A stretch of 64,000 bases of DNA, from assembly GCA_905221605.1 (NCBI GenBank), contig CAJNDS010002387.1, positions 367,501 through 431,500 on the forward strand. The letters are read 5' to 3'. The position numbers and the translations under genes are program-made. Position 1 is the first letter of the stretch. The number at the start of each line of letters is the position of its first letter. Below, one piece after another: positions 20,661 through 31,490 of the stretch. The DNA comes from Symbiodinium natans. Lineage: Eukaryota > Sar > Dinophyceae > Suessiales > Symbiodiniaceae. Below the pieces are notes generated by a model that was not told where the DNA came from, made no database searches, and worked only from the letters and a program-made list of their open reading frames with translations.

Positions 20661-20965
20661 GTTTAGGGTTTAGGGTTTAAGGTTTAGGGTTAGGGTTTAG
20701 GGTTTAGGGTTTAGGGTTTAGGGTTTAGGGTTTAGGGTTTAGGGTTTAGGGTTTAGGGTTTAGGGTTTAGGGTTTAGGGTTTTTAGGGTTTAGGGTTTAG
20801 GGTTTAGGGTTTAGGGTTTAGGGTTTAGGGTTTAGGGTTTAGGGTTTAGGGTTTAGGGTTTAGGGTTTAGGGTTTAGGGTTTAGGGTTTAGGGTTTAGGG
20901 TTTAGGGGGTTTAGGGTTTAGGGTTTAGGGTTTAGGGTTTAGGGTTTAGGGTTTAGGGTTTAGGG
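20661..20965 (+). repeat. Longest interstitial telomeric array in the window, about 43 units
   Basis: G-strand TTTAGGG over 300 bases with only three small slips (TTTAAGG, TTTTTAGGG, GGGG). It ends TTTAGGG and then CTTGGCGGCGC, the start of an exon-like island. Confidence 0.97.
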
Positions 20966-21036
20966 CTTGGCGGCGCTGAGGTCGACACAGCGTCGGCTGC
21001 TCACGCGGAGGATGAGCAGGCCAGCATCGATGCATT
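20964..21036 (+). CDS. Candidate exon starting at the end of a telomeric array
   Basis: Open frame GGAEVDTASAAHAEDEQASI then DAF, alanine- and acid-rich. The acceptor would be the last TTTAG of the preceding array. The donor is unclear: GC at 21020 after GAGCAG, or none before the CCCTAAA array at 21039. It could belong to the adenylate-kinase gene as a linker or be a pseudo-exon. Confidence 0.3.
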
Positions 21037-21482
21037 CAGCCCTAAACCCTAAATCCTAAACCCGAAACCCTAAACCCTAAACCCTGCGGTTTAGGGTTCA
21101 GGTTTTAGGGTCGCTCTCCACCATACTGCCCGAGGGACTCCTGTTGCAGGTTTAGGATGTAGTAGGGTTGCAAGAGTCAAGGAACCAAGGAACGTAGACT
21201 CCGTCATAGACCTGCGACTGCACACGTAGTGGTTTTCCATGTTCTTCCCCGCGTTGGAAGAGCCAAAGCAAAGTGTTACAAGAAAACTACCCTTACTACA
21301 TAAGCTACGCTTCAGGGCTGAGGGCTTCAGTTCGTGGAGGTCGTGAGGTAACGACGCTCTTGGTGATGAAGGTATCTCAGAACCTGGGCTTTGGGTAGTG
21401 GCGTCGATCTTGCAGTGCGGAGTTATGAGCACACAACAACCTGTCCTGAGATAGCTGATCATGTGTTGAAGAGATCCTAGGT

Positions 21483-21590
21483 AGGATAAGGGGGACCCTT
21501 AAAAGGGAACCCCTTCTTAACCCTCTTCTGGCTCTCTTAAACAGGGACCTTATTCAGAGGGTCTATATCCCCAAGGGTCCCCCTAATCCT
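21483..21590. mobile_element. Short inverted-repeat element, 18-bp TIRs
   Basis: The left end AGGATAAGGGGGACCCTT (21483-21500) and the inverse of the right end (21573-21590) match at 17 of 18 positions. The element is 108 bp with no coding capacity. It resembles the size class of the introner elements but has different termini. No clean target duplication is seen. Confidence 0.6.
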
Positions 21591-22047
21591 ATCCCCTAAG
21601 AGAATAGCGCCGAAAAGCCCAACCAGGTCTCGAAGCTGGTACTCGAGCTCATCCGACAGGCGCAGGGTTTCGGGTTTCGGGTTTCCCGGACGTAGAGGCT
21701 TCAGTCTCGATGCTGTGCGGTTTTGCGGCTTTAGTGTAGGGTTAGTTCTGTCTGTTCTTAGACCCCCCGAAACTGCCGGCCAGATAATATGCGGTACACC
21801 TCCCAACCCAAAACCACAGTTATTCTGGGACTTCGGATGCTATCGGCATGATTTTGGGGCGGAGGTCGGAGGACGCGCTGCGCAAGGAGCATTAGGGGTT
21901 TCCCTAGCTAGAAACGGAGTTGTAAGGGTCCTTTAACTCTGGTTGTAAGTCTTACGGGCTTAGGGTTTAGGGTTTAGGGTTCGCTCAGTTTCCTGTCTCC
22001 TGCCTATGGTCAGTATCCCCCCCTGAGCTCAAATGTGCCGCTGGCAG

Positions 22048-22116
22048 TCTGAGGCAGACCAAAAGATCCAAGGCTACGTGGTCGATGGCTTCCCCAGGAG
22101 CTTGGGGAATTTGCAG
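22048..22116 (+). CDS. Adenylate kinase exon with the DGFPR motif
   Basis: Reads SEADQKIQGYVVDGFPRSLG then NLQ, 23 codons, phase 0 at both ends. G-[YF]-[VIL]-[VIL]-DGFPR is the signature of nucleoside monophosphate kinases (adenylate kinase family); the Arg and Asp bind substrate and magnesium. The acceptor is CTGGCAG and the donor GTTTGGGG. It lies in the expected order after the LLR exon at 16510. The family interconverts adenine nucleotides (ATP + AMP to 2 ADP). Confidence 0.75.
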
Positions 22117-24075
22117 GTTTGGGGCTTGGGGTTGAGGGTTTAGGGTTTAGGGTTTAGGGTTTAGGGTTTAGGGTTTAGGGTTTTTGAGGGTTTGGGTTGT
22201 ACGGTTTCCGGGTTTAGGCTTAGGTTTTGGGGGGATCGGTGGTTTGGGTTTAGGGCTTGGGGTACAGCTGTTCTTCTTTACAAGGTGCCATACCGGCCTG
22301 TCGACTTTTGCTGAAGGGCGGTTCGGTGGTTTAGGCCTCAGGTTGTCGGGTGTAAGGGCCTGAAAGCTCCAAAGAGATACCAAGCTGCTCGTTGAGGTTA
22401 GAGAATAGCCCCCATACCCTGTCATACTTCGAACCTAGACTTAAAACCCTAAACTTTAAGCTGTGTCAACCCTAAAGGCTACAAACTAAGCCCAAGCTTC
22501 CATGCGCCCCGGACCCTAAACTCTAAACTCTAAATTCTAAGCCCGAAACCCTAAACTCTAAACCCTAAACCCTAAACTCTAAACCCTAAACCCTAAGCCT
22601 AAACCCTCAACCCTAAGCCCCGAACTCCAGGAATGCATGTCAAACGGCCTTCCTGAAAGAGAAAGCTGTGGTGCCCCACTCAGGCTGTGTGCACACAGAG
22701 CCCTGAAATCTGCTAGGCTCCTAGACCCCAAGGTTTAGGGTTTAGGGTTTAGGGTTTAGGGTTTAGGGTTTAGGGTTTAGGGTTTAGGGAAGCCCCAAAC
22801 CCTAAACCCCAAACGGTTTAGGGCTGTAGGATTTGGGGTGTGGGATTTTGGGCTTAGGGGTTTTGAATTTGGGTTACTGGTAACCATATAGTTCTGTTCT
22901 CTCCAGGCCAAGAGCCTCCGGCCACTGTTTAGGGTTTAGGGTTTAGGGTTTAGGGTTTAGGGTTTAGGGTTTAGGGTTTAGGGTTTAGGGTTTAGGGTTC
23001 TGGTGCACCAGTGAGAGAGGCGAAAGAACACACGGACAAGTCCTTGCTGTTTTCCTGTATTAAAGCTTTGTGTCATATGCTCACTTCGTACACTCATGAG
23101 TGCGTGCCCCGAAGAAAAAATCTGCATTTGGGGTTGCATGAACGCTGCTTTGTTGCCAAACACCCTACAAACTAGCTCCTCACTAACCAGTGAATGCAAT
23201 AGTTGAACAGCAAAGGCTTCTTTCATTTCACTTTACTTTCGGTTGGTTCAGCTGTTTGCTGTCATAATCTTGTGCGCCAAAGAACTAGCCATATGGACAC
23301 ACCAATGACCCCTTTACAACGAGTGGCTGTATACGTCTTCTGGGGTGTTTGGGGCTGAGGGTTTGCCCGGGCCCAGGATTTAGGGTTTAGGGTTTAGGGG
23401 TCAGGGTTTAGGGTTTAGGGTTTAGGGTTTAGGGTTTCAGGTTGCTGCTTCTTTGAAAGGCGGGGCTCGGACCTGCCTTTTTTGAAAGGTGTGTCTCGGA
23501 CCTCTTTTTTTTTTTCAACTCTGTGGCTCGTGGTCCCTTAGTCCTGTGGTGTGGTCGGCCCCCAGGTCCAGTACATTTTGTTTTTGACCGGCATGGCTCA
23601 GGCCTCTTTTTTTCGAAAGGTGTGGCCCACCTATGACCACGTGCAGCACAATCGGTGCCCAGAAGCCAGGACGGTCCTCAGGACGGCTCGGACGTCATTG
23701 CCAGCCCGCGGCAAGAAAGTGCAAGGGACCTAGGTGAGAGCCGGATTGAAGTACCGAAGCTTAGGCCAGAATGCGATTACTCTGTCGAGTTGTGCAACGG
23801 GACAACCTTGGTTTTGCAAAGACAATGCTGGACAATGTGCACGGGGCTGAGGCCAGAACACAATTTATCGCACCATACGGCACCAAGACATTGTTTTCAC
23901 CTCGGAAAACGGCTGCTCCCCATTTTTACTGGGAGGCCTGCGCCCGAGTGAGGGTGCGACCCTAAACCGCCTAAACCCGAACCCGCCTAAACCCTAAACC
24001 CTAAACCCTAAACCCTAAACCCTAAACCCTAAACCCTAAACCCTAAACCCTAAACCCTAAACCCTGCAGGTTTAG
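22117..24075 (+). other. Intron of the adenylate-kinase-domain gene
   Basis: Runs from GTTTGGGG to TTTAG. It contains G-strand arrays (22138-22182, 22733-22790, 22927-22999, 23378-23440), degenerate C-strand words (22500-22625) and a 75-base C-strand array (23990-24065). The interval 23500-23950 has long open stretches but no recognisable protein. Confidence 0.45.
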
Positions 24076-24130
24076 GAGCGAGTGCTTGCAAAGACCGAGG
24101 TGCCCACGCACGTTCTCGTCCTGAAGGCTG
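24076..24130 (+). CDS. Adenylate kinase exon with a telomere-like acceptor
   Basis: Reads ERVLAKTEVPTHVLVLKA, phase 0 to 1. In adenylate kinases the DGFPR segment is followed by a helix and then a strand of the form P-[DTE]-x-V-[LI]-x-L; PTHVLVLKA fits. The 3' splice site is TTTAG followed by GAG, a single telomere-like unit with G after the AG as dinoflagellate introns prefer. The donor is GTGCCC at 24131. Confidence 0.6.
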
Positions 24131-24575
24131 GTGCCCAGACCCCGAATTAAAGCTGGCCTCCCCCCCCCCCCTCGCACCCCCAGGGTTTAGGGTGTAGGGT
24201 TTAGGGTGTAGGGTTTAGGGTTTAGGGTTTAGGGTTTGGGGTTTGGGGTTTGGGGTTTAGGGTTTGGGGCTTCGGGATAACCCGCAACCCCTCCCTAAAC
24301 CCTAAACCCTGCACAGGCCGTTTGTTTAAGCTGCAGAAAACCTCGAACAGATCCGCCTCAGAACTCCTAATGCCCCAGGCCCCTGAACCCTAAACCCTAC
24401 GCCCCTAAGCCCTCAATCCCCAAACCCTAAATCCTAAAACCCTAAACCGAAACCCTAAAACCCTAAAACCCTAAAACCCTAAAACCCGAAAACCCTAGAA
24501 CCCTAACACCCTAAACCCCCAAAAACCCTAACCCCTAAAACCCCAACACCCGAAACTGTAGCCAGGCCTCCGAAG
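24131..24575 (+). other. Intron with mixed telomeric variants
   Basis: A short C-run (24161-24171), GTGTAGGG/TTTAGGG/TTTGGGG units (24183-24270), and CCCTAAAA octamers on the C-strand (24425-24550). Ends CCGAAG at 24575. Confidence 0.5.
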
Positions 24576-24668
24576 ACTTCCTCCACCAGCGGCATCGGGA
24601 CATTGCCGAGGGCGCTCTGGAGGGCAAGGCAGTCCCGGCCGAGGCGCGAGAGAGATTCGGAGACTCAG
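24576..24668 (+). CDS. Adenylate kinase exon following the VLVL strand
   Basis: The first codon is completed from 24130 (Asp), then FLHQRHRDIAEGALEG and KAVPAEARERFGDS follow, phase 1 to 1. The join VLVLKA-D-FLHQR resembles the strand-then-[DE]-FL-x-x-R pattern of adenylate kinases just after DGFPR (as in AK7-type proteins). The donor GTGGGC is at 24669. The downstream lid and catalytic arginines are not identified. Confidence 0.5.
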
Positions 24669-25356
24669 GTGGGCAGTTTTCTATATATATATTTATTTAT
24701 TTATTTATACATTTATTTATTTATTCTTTCTTTTTTTGCTTCTTTCTTTGTTTTTTATTTATGTGCATATATATATATGTACATGTTACATATACACTTA
24801 TATTTTCATGGAACCCTAGCCCCAGCGTTAAGGGTTTTGGGCCAAGTCTATGGTTGCGGGCTGCAGAGTCCAGAGCTTTGGGGAGCTTCCGCCCCGGAGC
24901 CAGGGGTTTCTGCCCGAAGTCCCCTACACATATAAATTACGTTACCAGAATGTCGGGTTGAGGGTTTAGGGTTTAGGGTTTAGGGTTTTAAGGTGTAGAG
25001 TTGAGGGCTCATTCTGGTACTGTAGTCGAAGTTACTTCACAGAAAGGTTGCCGCCCTAAAGCCACAAAACTCTGGGCCAAACGCCTGGAAGCCATTTCGG
25101 GTTTTAGGGTTTTCAAGTTGACGTGACCCTAACGACACAATCTCTCAAGCGAAGTATAAAGACACGCATTGGGATGTTCCCCTTCATTCCATAGGGATTA
25201 TCATAGGGGGTTCTATGATCCCTACCAAGGACTGATAGAACGGGGGAGCATGCTAAGATACAACATCATCTCAGATATTATTTCAGATAACAATATCTTA
25301 CACTAATTATAATGACACGCAATTATTCTCTATGTCTATCTTGGATCGTATTTCAG

Positions 25357-25456
25357 ATTCAATGCCTGCTGCAAGACCCTGGATCGGCGCATCAAGCTGC
25401 ACAGCGCCAACGTCAACCTGGCGACCACACCTCAGGTCTATGATGGCATTTTCCAG
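25357..25456 (+). CDS. Exon-like island, probably of the same gene
   Basis: Acceptor ATTTCAG at 25350-25356 and donor GTTTTTGG at 25457. Open frame FNACCKTLDRRIKLHSANVN then LATTPQVYDGIFQ, phase 2 to 0. The phase does not join 24668 directly, so one small exon may be missed. The family is not recognised. The 3' end of this exon (TATGATGGCATTTTCCAG) is repeated twice downstream among telomeric units. Confidence 0.5.
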
Positions 25457-25580
25457 GTTTTTGGGTTTAGGGTTGTAGGGTTTTTGGGTTTAGGGTTTCG
25501 GGTTTAGGGTTATGATGGCATTTTTTCAGGTTTAGGGATTTATAGGGTTTAAGGCTTCATACCATGATGGCATTTTTCAG
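25438..25580 (+). repeat. Exon-end sequence repeated three times around telomeric units
   Basis: ATGATGGCATTTT-CAG occurs at 25440-25456, 25512-25529 and 25564-25580. Degenerate TTTAGGG words lie between the copies. Each copy ends in a pyrimidine-rich stretch plus CAG, so each is also an acceptor-like site. Confidence 0.7.
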
Positions 25581-26220
25581 ATTTAGGGTTTTAGGGTTGT
25601 AGGGTTTGAAGTTTTAGGGCTTATAGACTTATAGGGGTTGAGGGTCTCATACCCTGAGCCTAAACCCCAAACCCTAAATGAACTCGTTAGTGCTGGAACA
25701 GACTGCTAACTGAGCCATCGAGGGAAAGCGAGTAGGTGATTTAAGGTACTAGAGCTTTGTGGCTTCATTCATTCCCTACAAGAAACCCAAACTTTGTATG
25801 GGTTGGTGGTCTCTCTATGCAGGTTTTTGTTTTATAGGGCATATATTCGCGATCCTTTCTGGGGTATCTAGGGGCTATATTCAGGTATATGGGTAACAAA
25901 CCTTTATAACCCAAACTCTAAACCCTAAACCCTATATCCTAAACCCTAAACCTTAAACCCTAAACCCTTAACCCTAAACCCTAAACCCTAAACCCTAAAC
26001 CCTAAGCCTACCAGCAGGATACGGCCTCATCGCGCTTGGGGTGCATGTTTCAGCCTCCGTGTCTGAGCCCATAAAGCTTCTGCTTAGGACATAGTATGGT
26101 GCTGTGCAAATAAGGGTTTAGGGTTTGGGGTTTAGGGCGTTTATGGGGTCTATAGAGTTTACGGCTAAGGGGGTTTGGCGTTATACAGTCCGGCACAACT
26201 GCTTCTCTTTGCTTCCCAAG

Positions 26221-26281
26221 GCTGGGCATCTACGCAGATAAGACCTTTGCCGGGAGCCTACAGTGCATGGCTTGGGCCAGG
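26221..26281 (+). CDS. Exon-like island with a GTAAGC donor
   Basis: Acceptor TTCCCAAG followed by G (26213-26220) and a near-consensus donor GTAAGC at 26282. Two frames are open: LGIYADKTFAGSLQCMAWA in phase 2, or WASTQIRPLPGAYSAWLGP in phase 1. The choice depends on the unseen upstream exon. The product is unknown. Confidence 0.4.
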
Positions 26282-26638
26282 GTAAGCCCCAAGTTTCCAA
26301 GCTCGAAACCCTGAACCCTGAACCCTAAACCCAAGAATAAACCCTAAGCCCTAAGCCCCGCACACTGCCCATACAGACGCAAACCATGCATTTCCAGACT
26401 TCAGGGTTCGGGCCCTTGACTGCAGATGCGGAGCTTCATTAATCAGGGTGCTTCCTAAGCTCCCCCCCCACCCCCCGTGCTCCCCCGCTCCCCCAGCCCT
26501 CCGACACCACCTGAACCCTGATTTAGAACCCCAAACCTCAGCACCGCGACCACCTGCCTTTAACATGGCTCAGGGTTCTATGATCTCCTTCCCTGTATAT
26601 CATAGCAGAATATGCTGGGTAACACGATACCCTAAACA

Positions 26639-26762
26639 CCCAAGGCGTCATGTTGATACCCTAAACCCTAAACCCTAAACCCTAAACCCTAAACCCTAAA
26701 CCCTAAACCCTAAACCCTAAACCCTAAACCCGAAGGAATTTCTCCCAAGGCGTCATGCTGAT
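26639..26762 (-). repeat. C-strand telomeric array flanked by a 19-bp direct duplication
   Basis: CCCAAGGCGTCATGTTGAT (26639-26657) and CCCAAGGCGTCATGCTGAT (26744-26762) match at 18 of 19 positions. Between them lie about eleven CCCTAAA units (26658-26731) and 12 extra bases. This again looks like an insertion with target duplication. Confidence 0.75.
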
Positions 26763-26828
26763 GCTGCAAAAGCCCACACCAACGCCTGAACCCCAAGAGC
26801 AGGTGATCCAACTACATCTCCAACAACA

Positions 26829-26923
26829 CACCCTAAACCCTAAACCCTAAACCCTAAACCCTAAACCCTAAACCCTAAACCCTAAACCCTAAACCCTAAA
26901 CCCTAAACCCTAAACCCTAAACT
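26829..26923 (-). repeat. Interstitial telomeric array, C-strand, about 13 units
   Basis: Perfect CCCTAAA between CAACAACACA and CTGACCTTCC. Confidence 0.95.
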
Positions 26924-27086
26924 GACCTTCCCGCAGCGTAGGAAGGCAGGGGGAGCTCAGCGCGTGCACGAGCGACAGCATTGGCAGGCGCTAGCACTCG
27001 GGAGACTCAGACCGACGAGGCGCAGATTGCCCGAGTTTTGGGGTTTAGGGTTTAGGGTTTAGGGTTTAGGGTTTAGGGTTTAGGGG

Positions 27087-27190
27087 CCACGGAGATCTAC
27101 GGTCTCCTCACCGAAGAGTTGCCTCGGAATCGTGCCGGGGCAACAAGCCGACCTTCGACACGCTCCAGTGCGCGGTCGATGGAACCCACA
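27087..27190 (+). CDS. Candidate exon between two G-strand arrays
   Basis: Directly after an array (27039-27086) one frame reads ATEIYGLLTEELPRNRAGAT and continues open to about 27198, where the next array starts. The composition is coding-like. Boundaries and family are unknown. Confidence 0.3.
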
Positions 27191-28137
27191 ACTAGGAGTA
27201 GGGTTTAGGGTTTAGGGTTTAGGGTTTAGGGTTTAGGGTTTAGGGTTTAGGGCTACTAGAGCCCAGAGTAGGCCGTTATTCCTGGTTTTTAGGGTTGAGG
27301 TTCCCTTATCAGCCACTTTGGGCCAAAAAGGGGTGCCCTGTTTACTCTTGGGGTGCTCTTGGACAAACACTTCGGGGACCTGGCCACCAACTGGATGGAC
27401 TCTGGAACGTACCCAAGAAGCTGGAAGACTATGCTGAACACTCATTTTAAAGGGCACCCCTCTTATGCCCAAAATACCCCCGAAAAGGGTGCCCCTGTTT
27501 TCGGACACCCCCATGAACTCCCATTATACTTGTTTATAAACGAATACAGTCCTGTGGGAAAAGAAGCACTAAATGGCCCTTTGAATTCTTCTGTTAAATG
27601 CGCAAGAGAAAGCGCACACGGGCAAAGAAAGGGCCATGAAGTGCATTAAATATGCTATCCGCCCGTGCATTCTTACAATCCAGATCATCGCTCTCGATGT
27701 TAGAACGGGGTCTCTTCCCGGCATTCCAGAGCTCCCCGCCAGTCCAGGTAACAACAGGCAAGAAAGAAGGCAACGCGATTTAATCTTCTAATCTTTGGTC
27801 TCGCGGGAATAGAATTGAGAAGGCCCCGTTCAAAATGCTGCAAACGTATTCAATTTCCCTTCACTTGAATGTAGTTCGTATAAGTTTAGAAAGAAGTGTA
27901 CAAGAGGGAGAAAACGTAATAGTATTGTTGGCATTTTACTGCACAAGAAAACTAAGTTTAAGATGTAGGAAAGGTGTGCTGCTTGAAGATTATTCCAGAC
28001 AGGCTTGTGCGAATAAGAATACTACCTTATGCATCTTAAATCCAGCATTTGGAGGGAACTAACCCAAAACCGGGCGTAGAGGCGGTCTTAGTATTGGCTT
28101 CAAGGATTTTTCGTTTTTGTTGGCCCAGGGTTTCCAG

Positions 28138-28213
28138 ATTTTGGTCGCCCAGGCCATCGACGCCGAAGCAGCCGACGATGAAGTCCTCTCCAAGATGGCG
28201 GCCAACTCAGCAT
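28138..28213 (+). CDS. Candidate exon, acidic alanine-rich
   Basis: After TTTCCAG the frame reads ILVAQAIDAEAADDEVLSKM then AANSAYR. Composition is strongly coding-like compared with its surroundings. The donor is unclear. No family is recognised. Confidence 0.35.
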
Positions 28214-28289
28214 ACAGGGATACTAGGAGGGGCACCCAAATCACACTATTCAACCCTCACAAAATGTATGCATATAGATAAATACAGAA

Positions 28290-28350
28290 ATATCTATATC
28301 TATATCTATATCTATATCTATGTATATATATATATATATACATATATTTT
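28290..28350. repeat. TATC/TA microsatellite
   Basis: TATCTA repeats followed by about ten TA units. Confidence 0.9.
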
Positions 28351-28990
28351 TTTGTTTATTTATAGCTATATGCATTTATTTTTATATGTACACACACAGA
28401 ATGTTGTATACACCACCTTGCATTCCTGCCGTTCAATGCTCCTAAGTAACGTGCCCAAGAATAGTCCCTAGCCTATTCACCTCCGCGGATCCCTTATAAG
28501 AGTCCATCCTCTGGCACACCCCCCATGAGGGTTGTTAGGGTTCAGGGTTTAGGGTCAAGGGTTTAGGGTTTTGTGGCTTTCCTGTTTAGGGTTACGATAA
28601 AGCCCTACTTAGAGAACCCTAGAACTACCCATGAACCTTCCAAGCAACAAGATCTGGCATCAATATGTCTCAATTTGGTCGTAGGGCTAGGGGTTCAGGT
28701 TCTATGCCTATAGCGTAGCGAGGTGTGGTACCTTTTCCGACCAATCAGTTTAGGGTGTAGGGTTCGGCTGTCGGGTTTGGGGTTGTGGGCAACTTCCGAA
28801 TGCCAACAAGAGCTGAAATGTGTTATCGTCGCTGTACCTTTGGCTGGCAAAGCACGGAACGCAAAGCTTGAACCCTCTCTTCCTATAGTCGGACGTGCGC
28901 CAGCTCCCATCTTCCGAACATCAGAATCTCCACAGCCCTAAACCCCAAACCCAAAACCCCAAACCCTAAACCCTCAACCCTAAACCCCAG

Positions 28991-29082
28991 GAGGAGGCCG
29001 TGCAAACGAAGCCGCCGTCGAAGGCCCCCCCGCAGTGGCCCCAGCCGTCTTGGGTGTCAGTGTTCGGGGCTCGAGGCGGTCC
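28991..29082 (+). CDS. Candidate exon after a C-strand array
   Basis: The acceptor is the array end CCCTAAACCCCAG followed by G. The frame reads EEAVQTKPPSKAPPQWPQPS then WVSVFGARG, proline-rich. A GT lies at 29081. Unrecognised, possibly a linker exon. Confidence 0.35.
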
Positions 29083-31439
29083 GAAGCACCCTAAACCCTA
29101 AACCCTAAGCCCTAAACCCTAAACCCGTAAACCCTACACCCTAAACCCTAAACCCTACTCCCTCAATCGAACTCTCATGTTAGGATGCTGCACTTTTCAT
29201 GTTTTCAACCTCGTATAGACCCTTTTATCTTCTTGCGGCTCTTCTCAGTGTCTCTTAAGTTGCTACGACAACCTACTTGTTTTCAGGACTTTTGTTACTA
29301 TGTGGACTTGTTTTTTCTCATCATCCTCATCATCCTCATCATCATGATCATGATACCCAAAAGAGGGTTTAGGAATTGTGGTTTGGGAGGGTGGAGATTG
29401 GCGGGGCATGGTGTCTTTTAACCCGAAACTCTAAACCCTAGACCTGCGTTTGGTTTGGGGTGCGGGCAGTGGTTTTGCATTGAGGCTTGGGCAGGAGGGT
29501 TTATCCAGTAAGTATCATGTCGCTATGTAGCCCCACCGTCCCGCAAAGTATGGACGGCAGGGGCTATGACATAATCATTGTTGCGATTATGATTGTTTCT
29601 ATGACTAATACTCCCGAAGTCCAGGATCTGACATGTAGAGTACCCCATCCTCAGCCTCCATATACACTCTCTACTGCAGAAAGAGGCTTTATGCCGTAGT
29701 TCGGATGGGCGTCCCTTAACCCTAAACCCTAAACCCTAAACCCTCAACCGGCTGAGGCGCCCCTGCTGAGCAGAGGAGGCCATGCATGCCCACAAGGTGG
29801 GCCCAGTCGAAACCCCCCAGCCATCTCCCACTGCTTGCAAGATTTTCAATCAGCGGTTTAGGGTTTAAGCTTCAGGGTTTAGGGATTCGAACTGGGGCCC
29901 TGAAGCCCGAAGCTGCTTCAATCCCAACAAGAACTTTGGCAAAGGAGGAAAATCTCAAACCTTAGTCTCGAAACCCTAAACCCTGAACCCTGAACCCTGC
30001 CCCAAACCCGAAAAGCCCAATAGGTGCCTCCCGGTGTACTCGAGGTGCAGCCTTCAGCTTGGCAGCTTGGATTCGGGTTGCTGAGCTCAGGCGCAAGGCA
30101 GCGCCAATTCTGTTCAGGGTTCAGTGGCCATCGTCGTCTTCAAGAATATAAACAAAAGACAAAAAGCAAATACATTAAGATGTATATACATGTATCTACA
30201 TGTGCATATACACAATTATGTTTAGGGTTCAGAGTCTAAAGCATGGCGGAAGGTCACGGCAGTACAAGCACAGAGCAGGAGCAACTGGTTATCATGTGAC
30301 GAGCACACGCCGCATAAATGTGCCGCTGTGCTTCGCAAGTCTCACCAGACTGGCGTACCTGTCCGCAGAGCAGCGGATAGAAAAGTGCTGCATGAAGCCT
30401 CAAACACAAGGTATGCAGGGCTTCTAGCAGGAACACTCCCCCCCCCCCCCCCCTATCGTCGCAGCTTCTGCAGAATTCATTGACATCAGCCCTGCGTGCA
30501 TGCAACTAGACATAGTCGAATCCTCTGAGAAAGCAGCGACACTCTGTGAAGTGGAAGGCTATGTATATCCCGGTCACACTTTGCGGTCGTCATGTTGCAA
30601 CAGGCTCGGATAACGACTGGACAAGCAAGTCGTACAAGTAGCTGAGAGGTTTCGTGAGGCGGGGCATTTCAGCTCTACAACTTTGCTACATCATCATGCG
30701 AGGTTCTTTGTCGATAACAGACACACACACAGATCCAAGTGCACGTTTTTGTGAATGCAATCGGTTGTCGCTCGGTCGCTCCCGAGACATGTGCCTAGAC
30801 ACGCGCTGGGCGTTGTTGGCTTTTTCATTCGGTTGAAAGTCCCAGGTCAAAACTAGCGGTCGGGAGTAAGGAGTTGCTTTCTGAATGTCTGTAGCCTGCA
30901 GAACCAAGGTCCCAGGGTCCCAGACCACCACTCACAGGATCCTGCAGCCCTTCGTGTGTATTTGGAACTTCGTGCAATGTCTGAAGCACACGCTTCAAAA
31001 TTGTTGAGTCAACGTCGCCCTAGGGTTTAGGGTTGAGGGTTTAGGGTTTAGGGTTTAGGTTTAGGGTACCAAATAACCGTCTCAAGAATCGAGGACGTCA
31101 GGGTCGCGTGCTCGCTTTCAACGCCTCCAGTTCAATCGCGTACTACCGGTCACGCGAGTCGTGCCAAGAGTGGAAGTTTTTGCATTGGGGGGGTGAGAGA
31201 GTTCCTAAAAGCACCAGCAGCACCAATGTGACAAATTAGTCTATGCCCCGAAACATCTTGATAACAGTGACGATGATCTTCTTGTTGAGCCACTCTCTTA
31301 GCTGGTTCAGCGGCCTTGTGTTGAGACTGGTGTTTTGCAGGGCCTGACTATGGCAGCTTCACATGAGGCTGCGCGCGCGGGTCATGTGCAGACTCTCCTT
31401 AACTGTGGCTCAAGAGCTACACACCCTCATTTCAGCCAC
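29083..31439. other. Stretch without a supported gene
   Basis: C-strand arrays (29090-29155, 29716-29748), CATCAT/ATCATG words (29318-29355), a C16 run (30438-30453) and a short G-strand array (31018-31068). The region 30450-31440 has few telomeric words and more ordinary composition, and should hold the promoter and 5' leader of the gene starting at 31491. Confidence 0.5.
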
Positions 31440-31490
31440 TAGCCCGCAAGGCCACTGCGCACGGGTGCAGGTCTGCGGCTTGCCGAAGGC

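Noticed and set aside
31399-31416. TGGCTCAAG upstream of the 31491 start, identical to the 3' end of the dinoflagellate spliced leader
   Set aside because: Only nine matching bases, with no match to the preceding GTAGCCATTT part. A 9-mer is expected by chance about once per few windows of this size.
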